DNA of 9,286 bases from an uncultured Lachnospiraceae bacterium (GCA_910585215.1 CAJUDQ010000012.1:1-9286), one strand, 5' to 3'; positions 1 to 6,117 are shown, counted from the first letter of the stretch. A program made the numbers and translations. The notes: generated by a model from the letters alone, not told the origin.

Positions 1-53
1 GCGGACAAACGGTTTTCAAGACCGCCTCGTTATGACCACTTCGATATCTCTCC
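1..53 (-). tRNA. tRNA-Ser (anticodon UGA), 5' part only, cut by window edge
   Basis: Read on the minus strand from base 53, the sequence begins GGAGAGA (acceptor 5' strand), followed by a D arm and an anticodon arm with stem GCGGT/ACCGT around loop CTTGAAA. This gives anticodon TGA, which reads UCN serine codons. The bases after the anticodon stem (TTGTCCGC) look like the start of the long variable arm typical of tRNA-Ser, but the gene leaves the window there, so the T arm, the acceptor 3' strand and any encoded CCA cannot be seen. Purines follow the anticodon (A36, A37), so by family knowledge this tRNA should carry an i6A-type modification at A37. It would not be a substrate for the t6A enzymes encoded nearby. 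Confidence 0.93.
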
Positions 54-84
54 ATTTTTTACCGCCTTGTCAGCGACAAAAGAC

Positions 85-113
85 ATTCTAGCATACTACT
101 TTTTATATGTCAA
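85..113 (-). promoter_or_regulatory. Sigma-A promoter of tRNA-Ser
   Basis: On the minus strand a perfect -35 TTGACA (108-113) is separated by exactly 17 bases from a -10 TAGAAT (85-90). The start point would fall near base 77, about 24 bases before the mature tRNA 5' end. The short leader holds a small hairpin TTGTC-GCT-GACAA (67-79), presumably removed by RNase P. The DNA immediately upstream of the -35 (114-150) is made of A and T tracts, resembling an UP element, as expected for a strong stable-RNA promoter. Confidence 0.88.
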
Positions 114-117
114 CTAC

Positions 118-148
118 TTTTTTTAATTTTTTCCCAAAATTAAAAAAA
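118..148. repeat. AT-only 13-bp perfect inverted repeat between ispD and the tRNA-Ser promoter
   Basis: Arms 118-130 and 136-148 consist only of A and T, are perfect reverse complements, and enclose TTCCC. The repeat lies 33 bases past the ispD stop codon and 4 bases upstream of the tRNA -35 box. The hairpin has no GC pairs and no following T-run on the minus strand, so it is not a standard intrinsic terminator. It may be a weak terminator, an UP element of the tRNA promoter, or only low-complexity sequence. Confidence 0.55.
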
Positions 149-182
149 TATACAATTTTATGAACCAAATATATTTATTCTT

Positions 183-884
183 TCACTGATTTTTGCAGTT
201 TAATATTGCTTCCCCAAATACCATATCTTCCTTCGTTGTAATCTTAATATTAAAGTAACTCCCTTCCACTAATCTGACGGGAATTTTTGAATACTTTTCC
301 CAAATCATCGCATCATCTGTAATATTGTCTGTATTTTCTTGAAGTGCTTTTTCATATGCCTCTCTAATCTCCTTATATTCAAAACACTGTGGTGTCTGAA
401 CCTGCCACAGTCTTTTTCTGTCAGGAGTATCTACAATCACATCTTGTCGAGATATCTTAATTGTATCTTTGACCTTAACTCCCACTACACATGCCTGATA
501 TTCCAGTGTCTTTTGGGCTGCCTTTTCAATGATATCTTCTGTAATAAACGGTCTGGCTCCATCATGAATCATCACAATATCTGGCTGTCCGGCAGCACAT
601 AAACCATTATATACAGAATGATATCGTTCTTTTCCACCAGTTACTATATTGGTTACTTTTTTTAAATGATACTGTTCCACTATCTTTTTTTTACAGTATT
701 CCTCCTCCCCTTCTGCTGCAACCAGTATAATTTCATCTACAATACTTTTTTCAAATGTATTCAGAGCATAGTACAAAACCGGATTTCCTCCCAGTTCCAA
801 AAACTGTTTGCTTATTTTGGATTCCATTCTCTTTCCCCTGCCTCCGGCCAAAACAACAGCCGTTATTTTTTTATTTCTGACCAT
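183..884 (-). CDS. ispD: 2-C-methyl-D-erythritol 4-phosphate cytidylyltransferase (IspD)
   Basis: The product joins CTP to MEP to give CDP-ME and pyrophosphate in the cytosolic MEP pathway for isopentenyl diphosphate. Its 233 residues match the family length. The nucleotide-binding loop AGGRGKRM (13-20) carries the expected R19, followed by K26. HDGARP (107-112) supplies the metal-binding D108, and further family motifs are KVKDTIK (137-143), LWQVQTPQ (159-166), TDDA (189-192) and NIKIT (212-216) with K214. I chose the ATG at 884 because GGGGGAAAG lies just upstream and it sits 2 bases after the tsaD stop. The longer GTG start at 932 would overlap tsaD and add a non-family tail. The main alternative is a TarI-type ribitol-5-phosphate cytidylyltransferase, a close relative, but no teichoic acid genes are nearby. 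It is the last gene of the run that starts at 3707, and no ispF follows it. Confidence 0.93.
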   Translation of the reverse strand: MVRNKKITAVVLAGGRGKRMESKISKQFLELGGNPVLYYALNTFEKSIVDEIILVAAEGEEEYCKKKIVEQYHLKKVTNIVTGGKERYHSVYNGLCAAGQPDIVMIHDGARPFITEDIIEKAAQKTLEYQACVVGVKVKDTIKISRQDVIVDTPDRKRLWQVQTPQCFEYKEIREAYEKALQENTDNITDDAMIWEKYSKIPVRLVEGSYFNIKITTKEDMVFGEAILNCKNQ

Positions 885-886
885 AG

Positions 887-1912
887 CTATCTTTCCCCCA
901 GTTTTAAATTCGGCACTGCATTTAAGTCCCACCCATGCCTTGTTCCTGCCATATATTCATAATATGCAGCCGTACCAATCATTGCTGCATTGTCTGTACA
1001 AAAAACAGGAGAAGGACGATAAAATTTAATTTTATGCTTTTCACATTCTTTTTCAAATGCTGCTCTTATCGCTGAGTTTGAAGCCACTCCGCCTGCTATG
1101 GCAAATTTCTTCATATTATATTCTTTACATGCCAGCATTGCTCTTACAGTAAGCGAATCCACAATACTTTTCTGAAAAGAAGCTGCGATATCTTTTGTAT
1201 TTATTTCTACTCCTTTCATCTGACACATATTCAGATAATTCAACACTGCCGATTTCAGTCCACTGAAGCTGAAATCAAAAGGCGCGTGTTCCACAGAAGC
1301 CCTTGGAAAATCTATCGCATCTTCTCTGCCTTCCTTTGCCAGCCTGTCCACCTTTGGTCCACCGGGATAACCCAGTCCAATTGCACGGGCTACCTTGTCA
1401 AATGCCTCTCCGGCGGCATCGTCCCTTGTTTTTCCAATTACTTCATATGTTCCATAATCTTTTACGACTACCAGATGCGTATGCCCTCCAGATACTACAA
1501 GACATAAAAATGGCGGTTCCAAATCAGGATGTTCAATATAATTTGCGGAAATATGACCTTCTATATGATGCACTCCCACCAGTGGCTTTCCTGCAGCATA
1601 CGCAATTGCTTTCGCTTCGGCCACTCCTACCAGCAAAGCTCCCACCAGTCCGGGACCATATGTAACACCAATGGCATCGATTTCTTCAAGAGCAGTATGT
1701 GCCTTATTTAATGCTTCCTCTATCACATAATTGATTCTTTCAATATGCTTTCTGGAAGCAATCTCCGGAACTACGCCCCCATATAAAGTATGTATATCTA
1801 TCTGTGATGAAATAATATTGGACAGAACTTCTCTTCCATTTTTCACCACAGATGCCGCCGTTTCATCACAGGATGTCTCAATTCCAAGTATCAATATGTC
1901 TTTCCCGTTCAT
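887..1912 (-). CDS. tsaD: tRNA N6-adenosine threonylcarbamoyltransferase TsaD
   Basis: TsaD is the catalytic ASKHA-fold subunit of the bacterial t6A complex. It transfers the threonylcarbamoyl group from TC-AMP to A37 of ANN-decoding tRNAs, working with TsaB and TsaE. The protein of 341 residues starts with the phosphate-binding ILGIETSCDET (8-18). HHIEGH (115-120) supplies metal ligands H116 and H120, SGGHTH is at 141-146, and CTDNAAM (305-311) provides the third ligand D307. Also visible are AGGVASN (273-279) and a complete C-terminus. The ATG at 1912 is preceded by AGGTGAGG with 5 bases of spacing. In-frame starts at 1933 and 1948 have poorer sites, and the latter would overlap the upstream stop. 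Its partners tsaB and tsaE lie about 2.5 kb upstream in a separate gene run, and ispD follows 2 bases after the stop. Confidence 0.97.
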   Translation of the reverse strand: MNGKDILILGIETSCDETAASVVKNGREVLSNIISSQIDIHTLYGGVVPEIASRKHIERINYVIEEALNKAHTALEEIDAIGVTYGPGLVGALLVGVAEAKAIAYAAGKPLVGVHHIEGHISANYIEHPDLEPPFLCLVVSGGHTHLVVVKDYGTYEVIGKTRDDAAGEAFDKVARAIGLGYPGGPKVDRLAKEGREDAIDFPRASVEHAPFDFSFSGLKSAVLNYLNMCQMKGVEINTKDIAASFQKSIVDSLTVRAMLACKEYNMKKFAIAGGVASNSAIRAAFEKECEKHKIKFYRPSPVFCTDNAAMIGTAAYYEYMAGTRHGWDLNAVPNLKLGER

Positions 1913-1937
1913 TTTTTCCTCACCTTCTGCCATTTGC

Positions 1938-2525
1938 CTAATCTTCAAAATAGGAAGGCTCTTTTAATTTCCAGCCATATATTTTCCACTGTCCCGCATC
2001 ATTTTTTCTTAAAATATACGTTTCCGTAGTTGCTGCAATTTTACTGCCAGACTGCACATAATAAGTACAGTTCAAAGACGCTGCTTTCACGCCGTCAACA
2101 GTGGAATATACTACATCATTTGTCTTGTCAAAAATAATATTGCTTATTTTCTTTTTGCTGTTCCCATACGCATCGATTTCTTCATTCAGCTCGTCAAAAT
2201 ATTCTCCCTCTGGATTATGCTTTATCAGCTCATCATCCATCAGCTTCCTTGCCTGCTCTGCCAGCTCCTTTATCACCTCATCTGTATGGTTTTCATTATA
2301 ATAACACTTCTGGATTCTGGTAAAAAATTTAACTACCTCTAATGGAGTGGTCGGATAAATTTCATCCAAATTTTTTGTCAATATTTTTTCCACTTCTGAT
2401 AATTTACCATTATTTGCGTTTGTTTCTGTACTGTCCTTATCTTCCTTATTTGCATAACGATAATACAACACAACGCAGAGTACAATAATCAAAGTTATGG
2501 TAATAAGTTTTTTCATATTTTTCAT
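1938..2525 (-). CDS. Single-pass membrane-anchored protein of unknown function, SnoaL/NTF2-like in appearance
   Basis: I cannot assign a function. The 195-residue protein has a short positive N-terminus (MKNMKK), one hydrophobic segment at about residues 7-22 without a lipobox or clear cleavage site, and then an acidic, polar linker (about 25-45). A soluble domain fills the rest and would lie outside the cell by the positive-inside rule. The domain starts with a helical stretch (about 52-125) and ends in strand-like segments (about 140-188) with the pattern ...TYILRKNDAGQWKIYGW.... That pattern resembles the cone-shaped SnoaL/NTF2-like proteins often found as anchored extracellular domains in Clostridia, but this is inference. 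AAGGAGGTGG lies 7 bases before the chosen ATG (2525). A longer in-frame start at 2555 would overlap rnz. Gaps of 26 bases to rnz and 25 to tsaD suggest cotranscription. Confidence 0.85.
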   Translation of the reverse strand: MKNMKKLITITLIIVLCVVLYYRYANKEDKDSTETNANNGKLSEVEKILTKNLDEIYPTTPLEVVKFFTRIQKCYYNENHTDEVIKELAEQARKLMDDELIKHNPEGEYFDELNEEIDAYGNSKKKISNIIFDKTNDVVYSTVDGVKAASLNCTYYVQSGSKIAATTETYILRKNDAGQWKIYGWKLKEPSYFED

Positions 2526-2551
2526 TATAGTTCCACCTCCTTTTTGAAACA

Positions 2552-3460
2552 TCAATCTTCAAAATTTAAAGTTATATGTTTTCCATCTTTTCCGGGATAT
2601 GCATTTTTAAAAATCTGCTTCACATCATTCATATACTCTTCCGGACGAACCAGCGACGGACTGTAATGTGTCAGCCACAGTTCCCGCGGTTTTGCCACAG
2701 CTGCAAGATTTGCTGCTTCTGTAAAGGTCATATGCTTGTATTCTCTTGCTTTTTTTTCTTTTTCCTTTTCTCCATACATTCCCTCGCAGATAAACAAATC
2801 TGCTCCCTGTGCCATTTCCGCAATAATATCTGCTGGTCTTGTATCCGTACAATAGGTTACTTTAATACCCTTTCTTGCCTCTCCAAGAACCATATCAGGC
2901 GTAAATACTCTGCCGTCTGCCTCAAGAGTTTCTCCTTTTTGCAGTCTGCTCCAGCATTTTTGAGGAATATTTGCTTCGATTGCCCGTTCTACACTGAATT
3001 TTCCACCACGTTCTATTATAACATTATATCCATAACATGGAATATTGTGATTTACTTTAAAAGCTTCAATCTTATATCCCTTTATCTTTATTGTATGTAT
3101 TTTTTCTGTAAGCTCAATAAATTTTATTTCAAATGGAAGCTCAGGCGCAATCACCCGCAGAGCATGGACAACCTTTTCAAGCCCCTTTGGTCCAATCATG
3201 GTAAGGGGCTCGGTTCTGTCTGCATTTCCCATAGTTAAAAGCATTCCTGGCAAACCGCTGATATGGTCTGCATGATAATGAGTAACACAGATAATATCTA
3301 TTGGGTGAAAGCTCCACCCCTGTTCTTTTACTGCAAGCTGAGTTGCTTCTCCACAGTCAATTAAAAGACTGCTGCCGTTAAATCTTGTCATAAGGGCAGT
3401 CAGCCATCGGTTCGGCAAAGGCATCATTCCGCCTGTGCCAAGTAAACATACATCTAACAT
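2552..3460 (-). CDS. rnz: Ribonuclease Z (tRNA 3' endonuclease), short form
   Basis: RNase Z is a zinc-dependent metallo-beta-lactamase-fold endonuclease that removes the 3' trailer of precursor tRNAs, mainly those without an encoded CCA. The 302-residue product has the usual length of the bacterial homodimeric form. Motif II reads THYHADHISGLPG (60-72), giving H61, H63, D65 and H66. H138 (VNH), D206 (CTDTRP) and H265 (LTHYSPS) complete the metal site, and H243 (YKHMTF) fits the conserved catalytic-region histidine. Residues about 152-182 match the flexible exosite arm that grips the tRNA elbow. The ATG at 3460 lies 4 bases after the stop of the small upstream gene and has no visible Shine-Dalgarno sequence, which points to translational coupling. 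Finding this enzyme among t6A genes and beside a tRNA gene fits a tRNA-maturation locus. Confidence 0.96.
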   Translation of the reverse strand: MLDVCLLGTGGMMPLPNRWLTALMTRFNGSSLLIDCGEATQLAVKEQGWSFHPIDIICVTHYHADHISGLPGMLLTMGNADRTEPLTMIGPKGLEKVVHALRVIAPELPFEIKFIELTEKIHTIKIKGYKIEAFKVNHNIPCYGYNVIIERGGKFSVERAIEANIPQKCWSRLQKGETLEADGRVFTPDMVLGEARKGIKVTYCTDTRPADIIAEMAQGADLFICEGMYGEKEKEKKAREYKHMTFTEAANLAAVAKPRELWLTHYSPSLVRPEEYMNDVKQIFKNAYPGKDGKHITLNFED

Positions 3461-3464
3461 AATT

Positions 3465-3707
3465 TTAAATCAGTTCAGTCGTTTCCTTTATCTCCGGCCT
3501 GATTTTAAACTGCTTCACCAATTTATCATAACATTCCTCACAAAGGTCAAAGGAATAAATCTCTCCGTCTTTGTCGGAAAAATAATTCCAAAGATACTCT
3601 GAACCAAATACACCTTCCTTCACTATTCCATTTTCTATCTTCAGTTCTTTTCCACACATATTGCAGGTCACTTTTTGAACTTCGTTTTTCGCATTATATT
3701 TTCTCAT
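3465..3707 (-). CDS. Small CxxC/CxxC (zinc-ribbon-like) protein of unknown function
   Basis: This is an 80-residue cytoplasmic protein with no signal or membrane segment. Two cysteine pairs, CNMC (15-18) and CEEC (56-59), are separated by a 37-residue stretch rich in Gly, Phe, Tyr and acidic residues. A TCNMCGKEL...FDLCEECYDKL layout is typical of a treble-clef or zinc-ribbon fold with one bound Zn, so nucleic-acid or protein binding is possible, but I recognise no named family. AAGGAAGTG lies 5 bases before the ATG, and the promoter at 3763-3791 lies just upstream, making this the first gene of its transcription unit. Its stop is only 4 bases from the rnz start, which has no Shine-Dalgarno of its own, so its translation probably sets rnz expression. 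Confidence 0.85.
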   Translation of the reverse strand: MRKYNAKNEVQKVTCNMCGKELKIENGIVKEGVFGSEYLWNYFSDKDGEIYSFDLCEECYDKLVKQFKIRPEIKETTELI

Positions 3708-3762
3708 ACTGACACTTCCTTTTCAAGTACTTTTTCACAAAATCTTTTGCTGTTACAATTTG

Positions 3763-3791
3763 ATTATATACTAGATATCCCTTGATTTGAA
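3763..3791 (-). promoter_or_regulatory. Sigma-A promoter of the 3707-183 gene run
   Basis: On the minus strand a perfect -10 TATAAT (3763-3768) is spaced 17 bases from a -35 TTCAAA (3786-3791), which matches the consensus at 4 of 6 positions. Transcription would begin near base 3756, leaving a leader of about 50 bases before the ATG at 3707. It lies in the 155-base gap after rimI. I find no hairpin followed by a T-run in that gap (3708-3862), so some read-through from the tex-rimI unit remains likely. Confidence 0.72.
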
Positions 3792-3862
3792 GTGGTAATG
3801 TATGTTATTTCAATCGTTACATTCTTGTAATCCTTATATTATCGCGATTTTCCCGTTATTTA

Positions 3863-4369
3863 TCATCCCCGTTTCCACATAATAACAGCGTGTTCTTTTG
3901 GCTTTTCATAAAAATTTTTTCGAAGTCCTACCTTTTCAAAGCCATATTTACTGTATAGATGAATCGCCGGCACATTACTTTCCCGCACTTCTAACGTGAA
4001 AGCTTCTATTCCACGTTCCTCTGAATATTTAAATATGGCCTCCAGAAGTTTTCCGGCAATGCCCATACCCCTGTACTCCAAAGAAACTGCAATATTTGTA
4101 ATATCACCTTCATTAAAAACCTGATATAACCCACAATAACCCAGAATTTGTTCCCCAAGACACGCCACAACAAAAAGTGCATGTGGAAGTTTTAAAGAAT
4201 CCTCAAAAGCCTTTTCTGACCACGGAATTGAAAAAGTCCGCTTTTCTATTTCACATACCTGCGGCACATCTGTAAGCAGCATTTTTCTTATGCCTATTCC
4301 ATTTTTCTTATCTATAATTTCCTTGTCCATAATCTCCTTATCTATATTTTTTTTACCACCTCTATTCAT
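3863..4369 (-). CDS. rimI: Ribosomal-protein-alanine N-acetyltransferase RimI (GNAT family)
   Basis: RimI transfers acetyl from acetyl-CoA to protein N-termini, classically alanine 1 of ribosomal protein S18. The acetyl-CoA loop is R100-G-M-G103-I-A105. The block TLEVRESNVPAIHLYSKYGF (125-144) contains E127 and Y139, matching the catalytic glutamate and tyrosine of characterised RimI, and NFYEKP...AVIMWK closes the protein. At 168 residues it is about 20 longer than usual. The extra N-terminus is low-complexity and encoded by a 15-base tandem repeat. The ATG at 4369 overlaps the tsaB stop by 8 bases and has no good Shine-Dalgarno, suggesting coupling. An internal ATG at 4330 has AAGGAG only 3 bases away, and the ATG at 4282 would remove part of the domain. 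The tsaB-rimI pairing is common in bacteria and supports the name. Confidence 0.9.
   Translation of the reverse strand: MNRGGKKNIDKEIMDKEIIDKKNGIGIRKMLLTDVPQVCEIEKRTFSIPWSEKAFEDSLKLPHALFVVACLGEQILGYCGLYQVFNEGDITNIAVSLEYRGMGIAGKLLEAIFKYSEERGIEAFTLEVRESNVPAIHLYSKYGFEKVGLRKNFYEKPKEHAVIMWKRG
4304..4345 (-). repeat. Three-unit 15-base imperfect tandem repeat in the rimI 5' end
   Basis: On the minus strand the units are ATAGATAAGGAGATT (4331-4345), ATGGACAAGGAAATT (4316-4330) and the partial ATAGATAAGAAA (4304-4315). They keep the reading frame and encode IDKEI-MDKEI-IDKK at residues 9-22 of RimI. A repeat that is a multiple of three can change copy number without a frameshift. The units also place purine-rich, Shine-Dalgarno-like AAGGAG/AAGGAA next to possible starts. 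Confidence 0.8.
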
Positions 4370-5078
4370 TTTTGTTATCGCTGCCCTTCATTTTTCTTTC
4401 CCGTTCTGCCTGAGACATTCTTAAATAATCAGGTGCATGTTGTGCTGCCGTTTCTGTTTTTCCCTGAAGAAAATATTTTTTTCCAAGCTCTGCCACTGCG
4501 CTGGCTCTCTGACGATTTATTCCCGCTGCTGCAAAAACAGCTTTTACCAGTAGATCCATTTCTATTTTTTCCCTGAAAACAGGAACTCCGTCTCCTAAAA
4601 ATACTACCGGCTGTCCGATTTCATTTATCTTTTTTATAAGTTCTTCTATACTCATAATACATTGTGGCAGAATTTCATTTACAATCCCTTCTTTACTGGT
4701 ATAAATTCCAGTATAAACTTGACTTCTTCTGGCATCCATAATAGGCACAATATATTTTTCCGTATCATAAAAATTATACGCCATTGCTTCTACTGTCGGT
4801 ATATGAATCAACGGCTTTTTCAGTGCAAGCCCCAGTCCCTTTGCAGTCGCACTTCCTATTCTGAGTCCGGTAAAAGAACCCGGACCGGCAGATACCGCTA
4901 TGGCATCGATATCTTCCAGCCGGTAATCCGTAATTCTGCATATCTCATCAATCATGGGAAGCAAGGTCTGGGAATGTGTTTTTTTATAGTTAATCGTGTA
5001 CTCTGCCACCACTGTATCATCCTCTACGATTGCCACTGATGCAACCAGAGATGAGGATTCTATTGCTAATATCTTCAT
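4362..5078 (-). CDS. tsaB: t6A biosynthesis protein TsaB (YeaZ)
   Basis: TsaB is an ASKHA-fold paralogue of TsaD without catalytic activity. It dimerises with TsaD and scaffolds TsaE in the t6A complex. The product of 238 residues begins MKILAIESSS (phosphate-1-like loop) and has the hallmark GPGSFTGLRIG (65-75) and MDARRSQVY (114-122). It lacks the HxxxH metal motif of TsaD, which separates the two paralogues. The ATG at 5078 is preceded by AGGAGAAAGG. The start at 5108 would overlap tsaE and add a tail unlike the family. tsaE ends 22 bases upstream and rimI overlaps the 3' end by 8 bases, so the three genes form a tight operon. The lysine- and charge-rich C-terminal tail (about 222-238) is probably disordered. 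Confidence 0.95.
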   Translation of the reverse strand: MKILAIESSSLVASVAIVEDDTVVAEYTINYKKTHSQTLLPMIDEICRITDYRLEDIDAIAVSAGPGSFTGLRIGSATAKGLGLALKKPLIHIPTVEAMAYNFYDTEKYIVPIMDARRSQVYTGIYTSKEGIVNEILPQCIMSIEELIKKINEIGQPVVFLGDGVPVFREKIEMDLLVKAVFAAAGINRQRASAVAELGKKYFLQGKTETAAQHAPDYLRMSQAERERKMKGSDNKNE

Positions 5079-5100
5079 AAAGCCCTTTCTCCTGTTTCTG

Positions 5101-5529
5101 CTAGTCAAACATAACTATTTTTCTATAATCAAACCCTTTTTCTAAATTTTTTTCTATTTTAATATGAATCACATTTTCAGGAAGTATTTCTTCAATCAAC
5201 TGTGCCCACTCAATCAGACAGACACCCTCTCCATCAAAGTATTCCTCACAGCCTATCTCATACATTTCCTCTACATCTGTAATTCTATATACATCAAAGT
5301 GATAAAAATCAAGTCTTCCCTCCTCGTATACCTGAACAATCGTAAAAGTAGGACTGTTGACAGGCTCTTTAATGCCCAGTCCTGCGGCAAATCCCTGTGT
5401 AAAAACTGTTTTGCCTGTTCCAAGCTCTCCGTCCAGACAGTAGACTTGTCCTGAAGTTGCCTGTTCTGCCAGCTTCTTTCCCAGAAGAAAGGTTTCTTCT
5501 GCCTTGTTTGTCTCAAATGTTTTTTTCAT
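5101..5529 (-). CDS. tsaE: t6A biosynthesis ATPase TsaE (YjeE)
   Basis: TsaE is the small P-loop ATPase that binds TsaB-TsaD and is needed for repeated cycles of t6A formation. At 142 residues it has the family length. Walker A GELGTGKT is at 34-41, the switch-like SPTFTIV at 59-65, and D79 in FYHFDVYR at 75-82 acts as the metal-binding acid. LIEW (105-108) is the family's conserved tryptophan motif. The ATG at 5529 has AGGAAAAG just upstream. The gene sits 23 bases after the stop of the YcxB-like gene and 22 bases before tsaB, so cotranscription is very likely. Confidence 0.96.
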   Translation of the reverse strand: MKKTFETNKAEETFLLGKKLAEQATSGQVYCLDGELGTGKTVFTQGFAAGLGIKEPVNSPTFTIVQVYEEGRLDFYHFDVYRITDVEEMYEIGCEEYFDGEGVCLIEWAQLIEEILPENVIHIKIEKNLEKGFDYRKIVMFD

Positions 5530-5552
5530 AACTTTTCCTGTTTTAATTTCTC

Positions 5553-6053
5553 CTATTTTAATTTAACAACAGCATGTACCGCATAGGTATGGATAATCTC
5601 ACGAAATTCTTCAAAGCTGTCTGCCATATCACGCCTTGCTATTTTAAATACTCTCTTGTTATCTGCATAAATCGCTATGATTTTTTTTGTCGAGATTACT
5701 TTTCGTATCATATTCCATGCATAGAACACATTATCCTCATTCTGCGTTAAAGTAATTCCGTCGGAATGAAAGAAAAACTCAATTGGCTCCATATATCCTT
5801 TATCATTCAACACAAGCTTTTGTGCCTGAAGATAAAGCCTCATGGGTTGTACTGCCAGAAACAGCAGCGCTGTAACAAGCAGAAAGATTCTGGTAAATAC
5901 ACTGCCACCACTGATACACATTTGAACAAATGCCAGTAACGCGCAAATACTGATAAGTATACCGGTAAATCCCCATATAGAAGAATAGGTATGATGCAAA
6001 AGAAAATTCCAGAGCTCTTTTGCAGTTATCTTTGATTTAATTTTCAGTTCCAT
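5553..6053 (-). CDS. YcxB-like membrane protein, two transmembrane helices
   Basis: This is a membrane protein of about 166 residues. A basic N-terminus and an amphipathic stretch containing LLHHTYSS (18-25) are followed by a hairpin of two hydrophobic helices (about 29-48 and 54-74). A cytoplasmic domain follows with PIEFFFHSDGITLTQ...FYAWNMIRKVISTKK...IYADNKRVFKIARRDM. That arrangement matches the YcxB-like C-terminal domain, a PH-like module found in many Firmicutes membrane proteins of unknown role. The start is uncertain. The ATG at 6053 gives the family-like MELKIKSKIT, but the only visible Shine-Dalgarno, AAAGGG (6068-6073), is 14 bases from it and only 5 bases from an in-frame TTG at 6062. 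It lies between tex (gap 64 bases) and tsaE (gap 23 bases). Nothing in the sequence ties it to t6A synthesis beyond position. Confidence 0.82.
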   Translation of the reverse strand: MELKIKSKITAKELWNFLLHHTYSSIWGFTGILISICALLAFVQMCISGGSVFTRIFLLVTALLFLAVQPMRLYLQAQKLVLNDKGYMEPIEFFFHSDGITLTQNEDNVFYAWNMIRKVISTKKIIAIYADNKRVFKIARRDMADSFEEFREIIHTYAVHAVVKLK

Positions 6054-6062
6054 AATTAACAA

Positions 6063-6116
6063 TATATCCCTTTCAGTATAAATGTATCTCTTTTACTGTA
6101 TCTATCTTTTTCAGTA
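6063..6116 (-). repeat. Three degenerate 16-18-base repeats between tex and the YcxB-like gene
   Basis: On the minus strand the gap reads TACTGAAAAAGATAGA (6101-6116), TACAGTAAAAGAGATACA (6083-6100) and, after TTTA, TACTGAAAGGGATATA (6063-6078). The last unit carries the AAAGGG that serves as Shine-Dalgarno for the next gene. I see no hairpin-plus-T-run terminator here and no convincing promoter, so the repeat array is essentially the whole intergenic region and read-through from tex is expected. Confidence 0.55.
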
Positions 6117-6117
6117 T

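Noticed and set aside
1..53. tRNA-Ser as a substrate of the t6A enzymes encoded in the window
   Set aside because: Anticodon UGA reads UCN codons. t6A is placed on tRNAs reading ANN codons, so adjacency does not imply a direct substrate relation.
885..932. Longer ispD start (GTG at 932)
   Set aside because: It would overlap tsaD and add 16 residues unlike IspD, whereas the ATG at 884 has GGGGGAAAG upstream and a family-typical N-terminus.
1913..1948. Longer tsaD starts at 1933 and 1948
   Set aside because: Neither has a good Shine-Dalgarno, and both add residues ahead of the family start. The ATG at 1912 has AGGTGAGG with 5-base spacing.
2625..2852. Minus-strand 75-codon frame inside rnz
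   Set aside because: It is an out-of-frame overlap within the 3' part of rnz, and its sequence is just a shifted reading of the same bases.
2576..3238. Plus-strand open frame of 220 codons opposite rnz
   Set aside because: It lies entirely antisense to a clear RNase Z with all metal ligands, its translation is Phe/Ser/Cys-rich low-complexity, and it has no convincing ribosome site.
3792..3862. Possible rimI terminator
   Set aside because: Only 5-6-base AT-rich inverted repeats are present (for example TTACA-TTCT-TGTAA), with no T-run after them on the minus strand.
4662..5039. Plus-strand open frame of 125 codons opposite tsaB
   Set aside because: It is antisense to tsaB with a cysteine- and aromatic-rich shadow translation and no family motifs.
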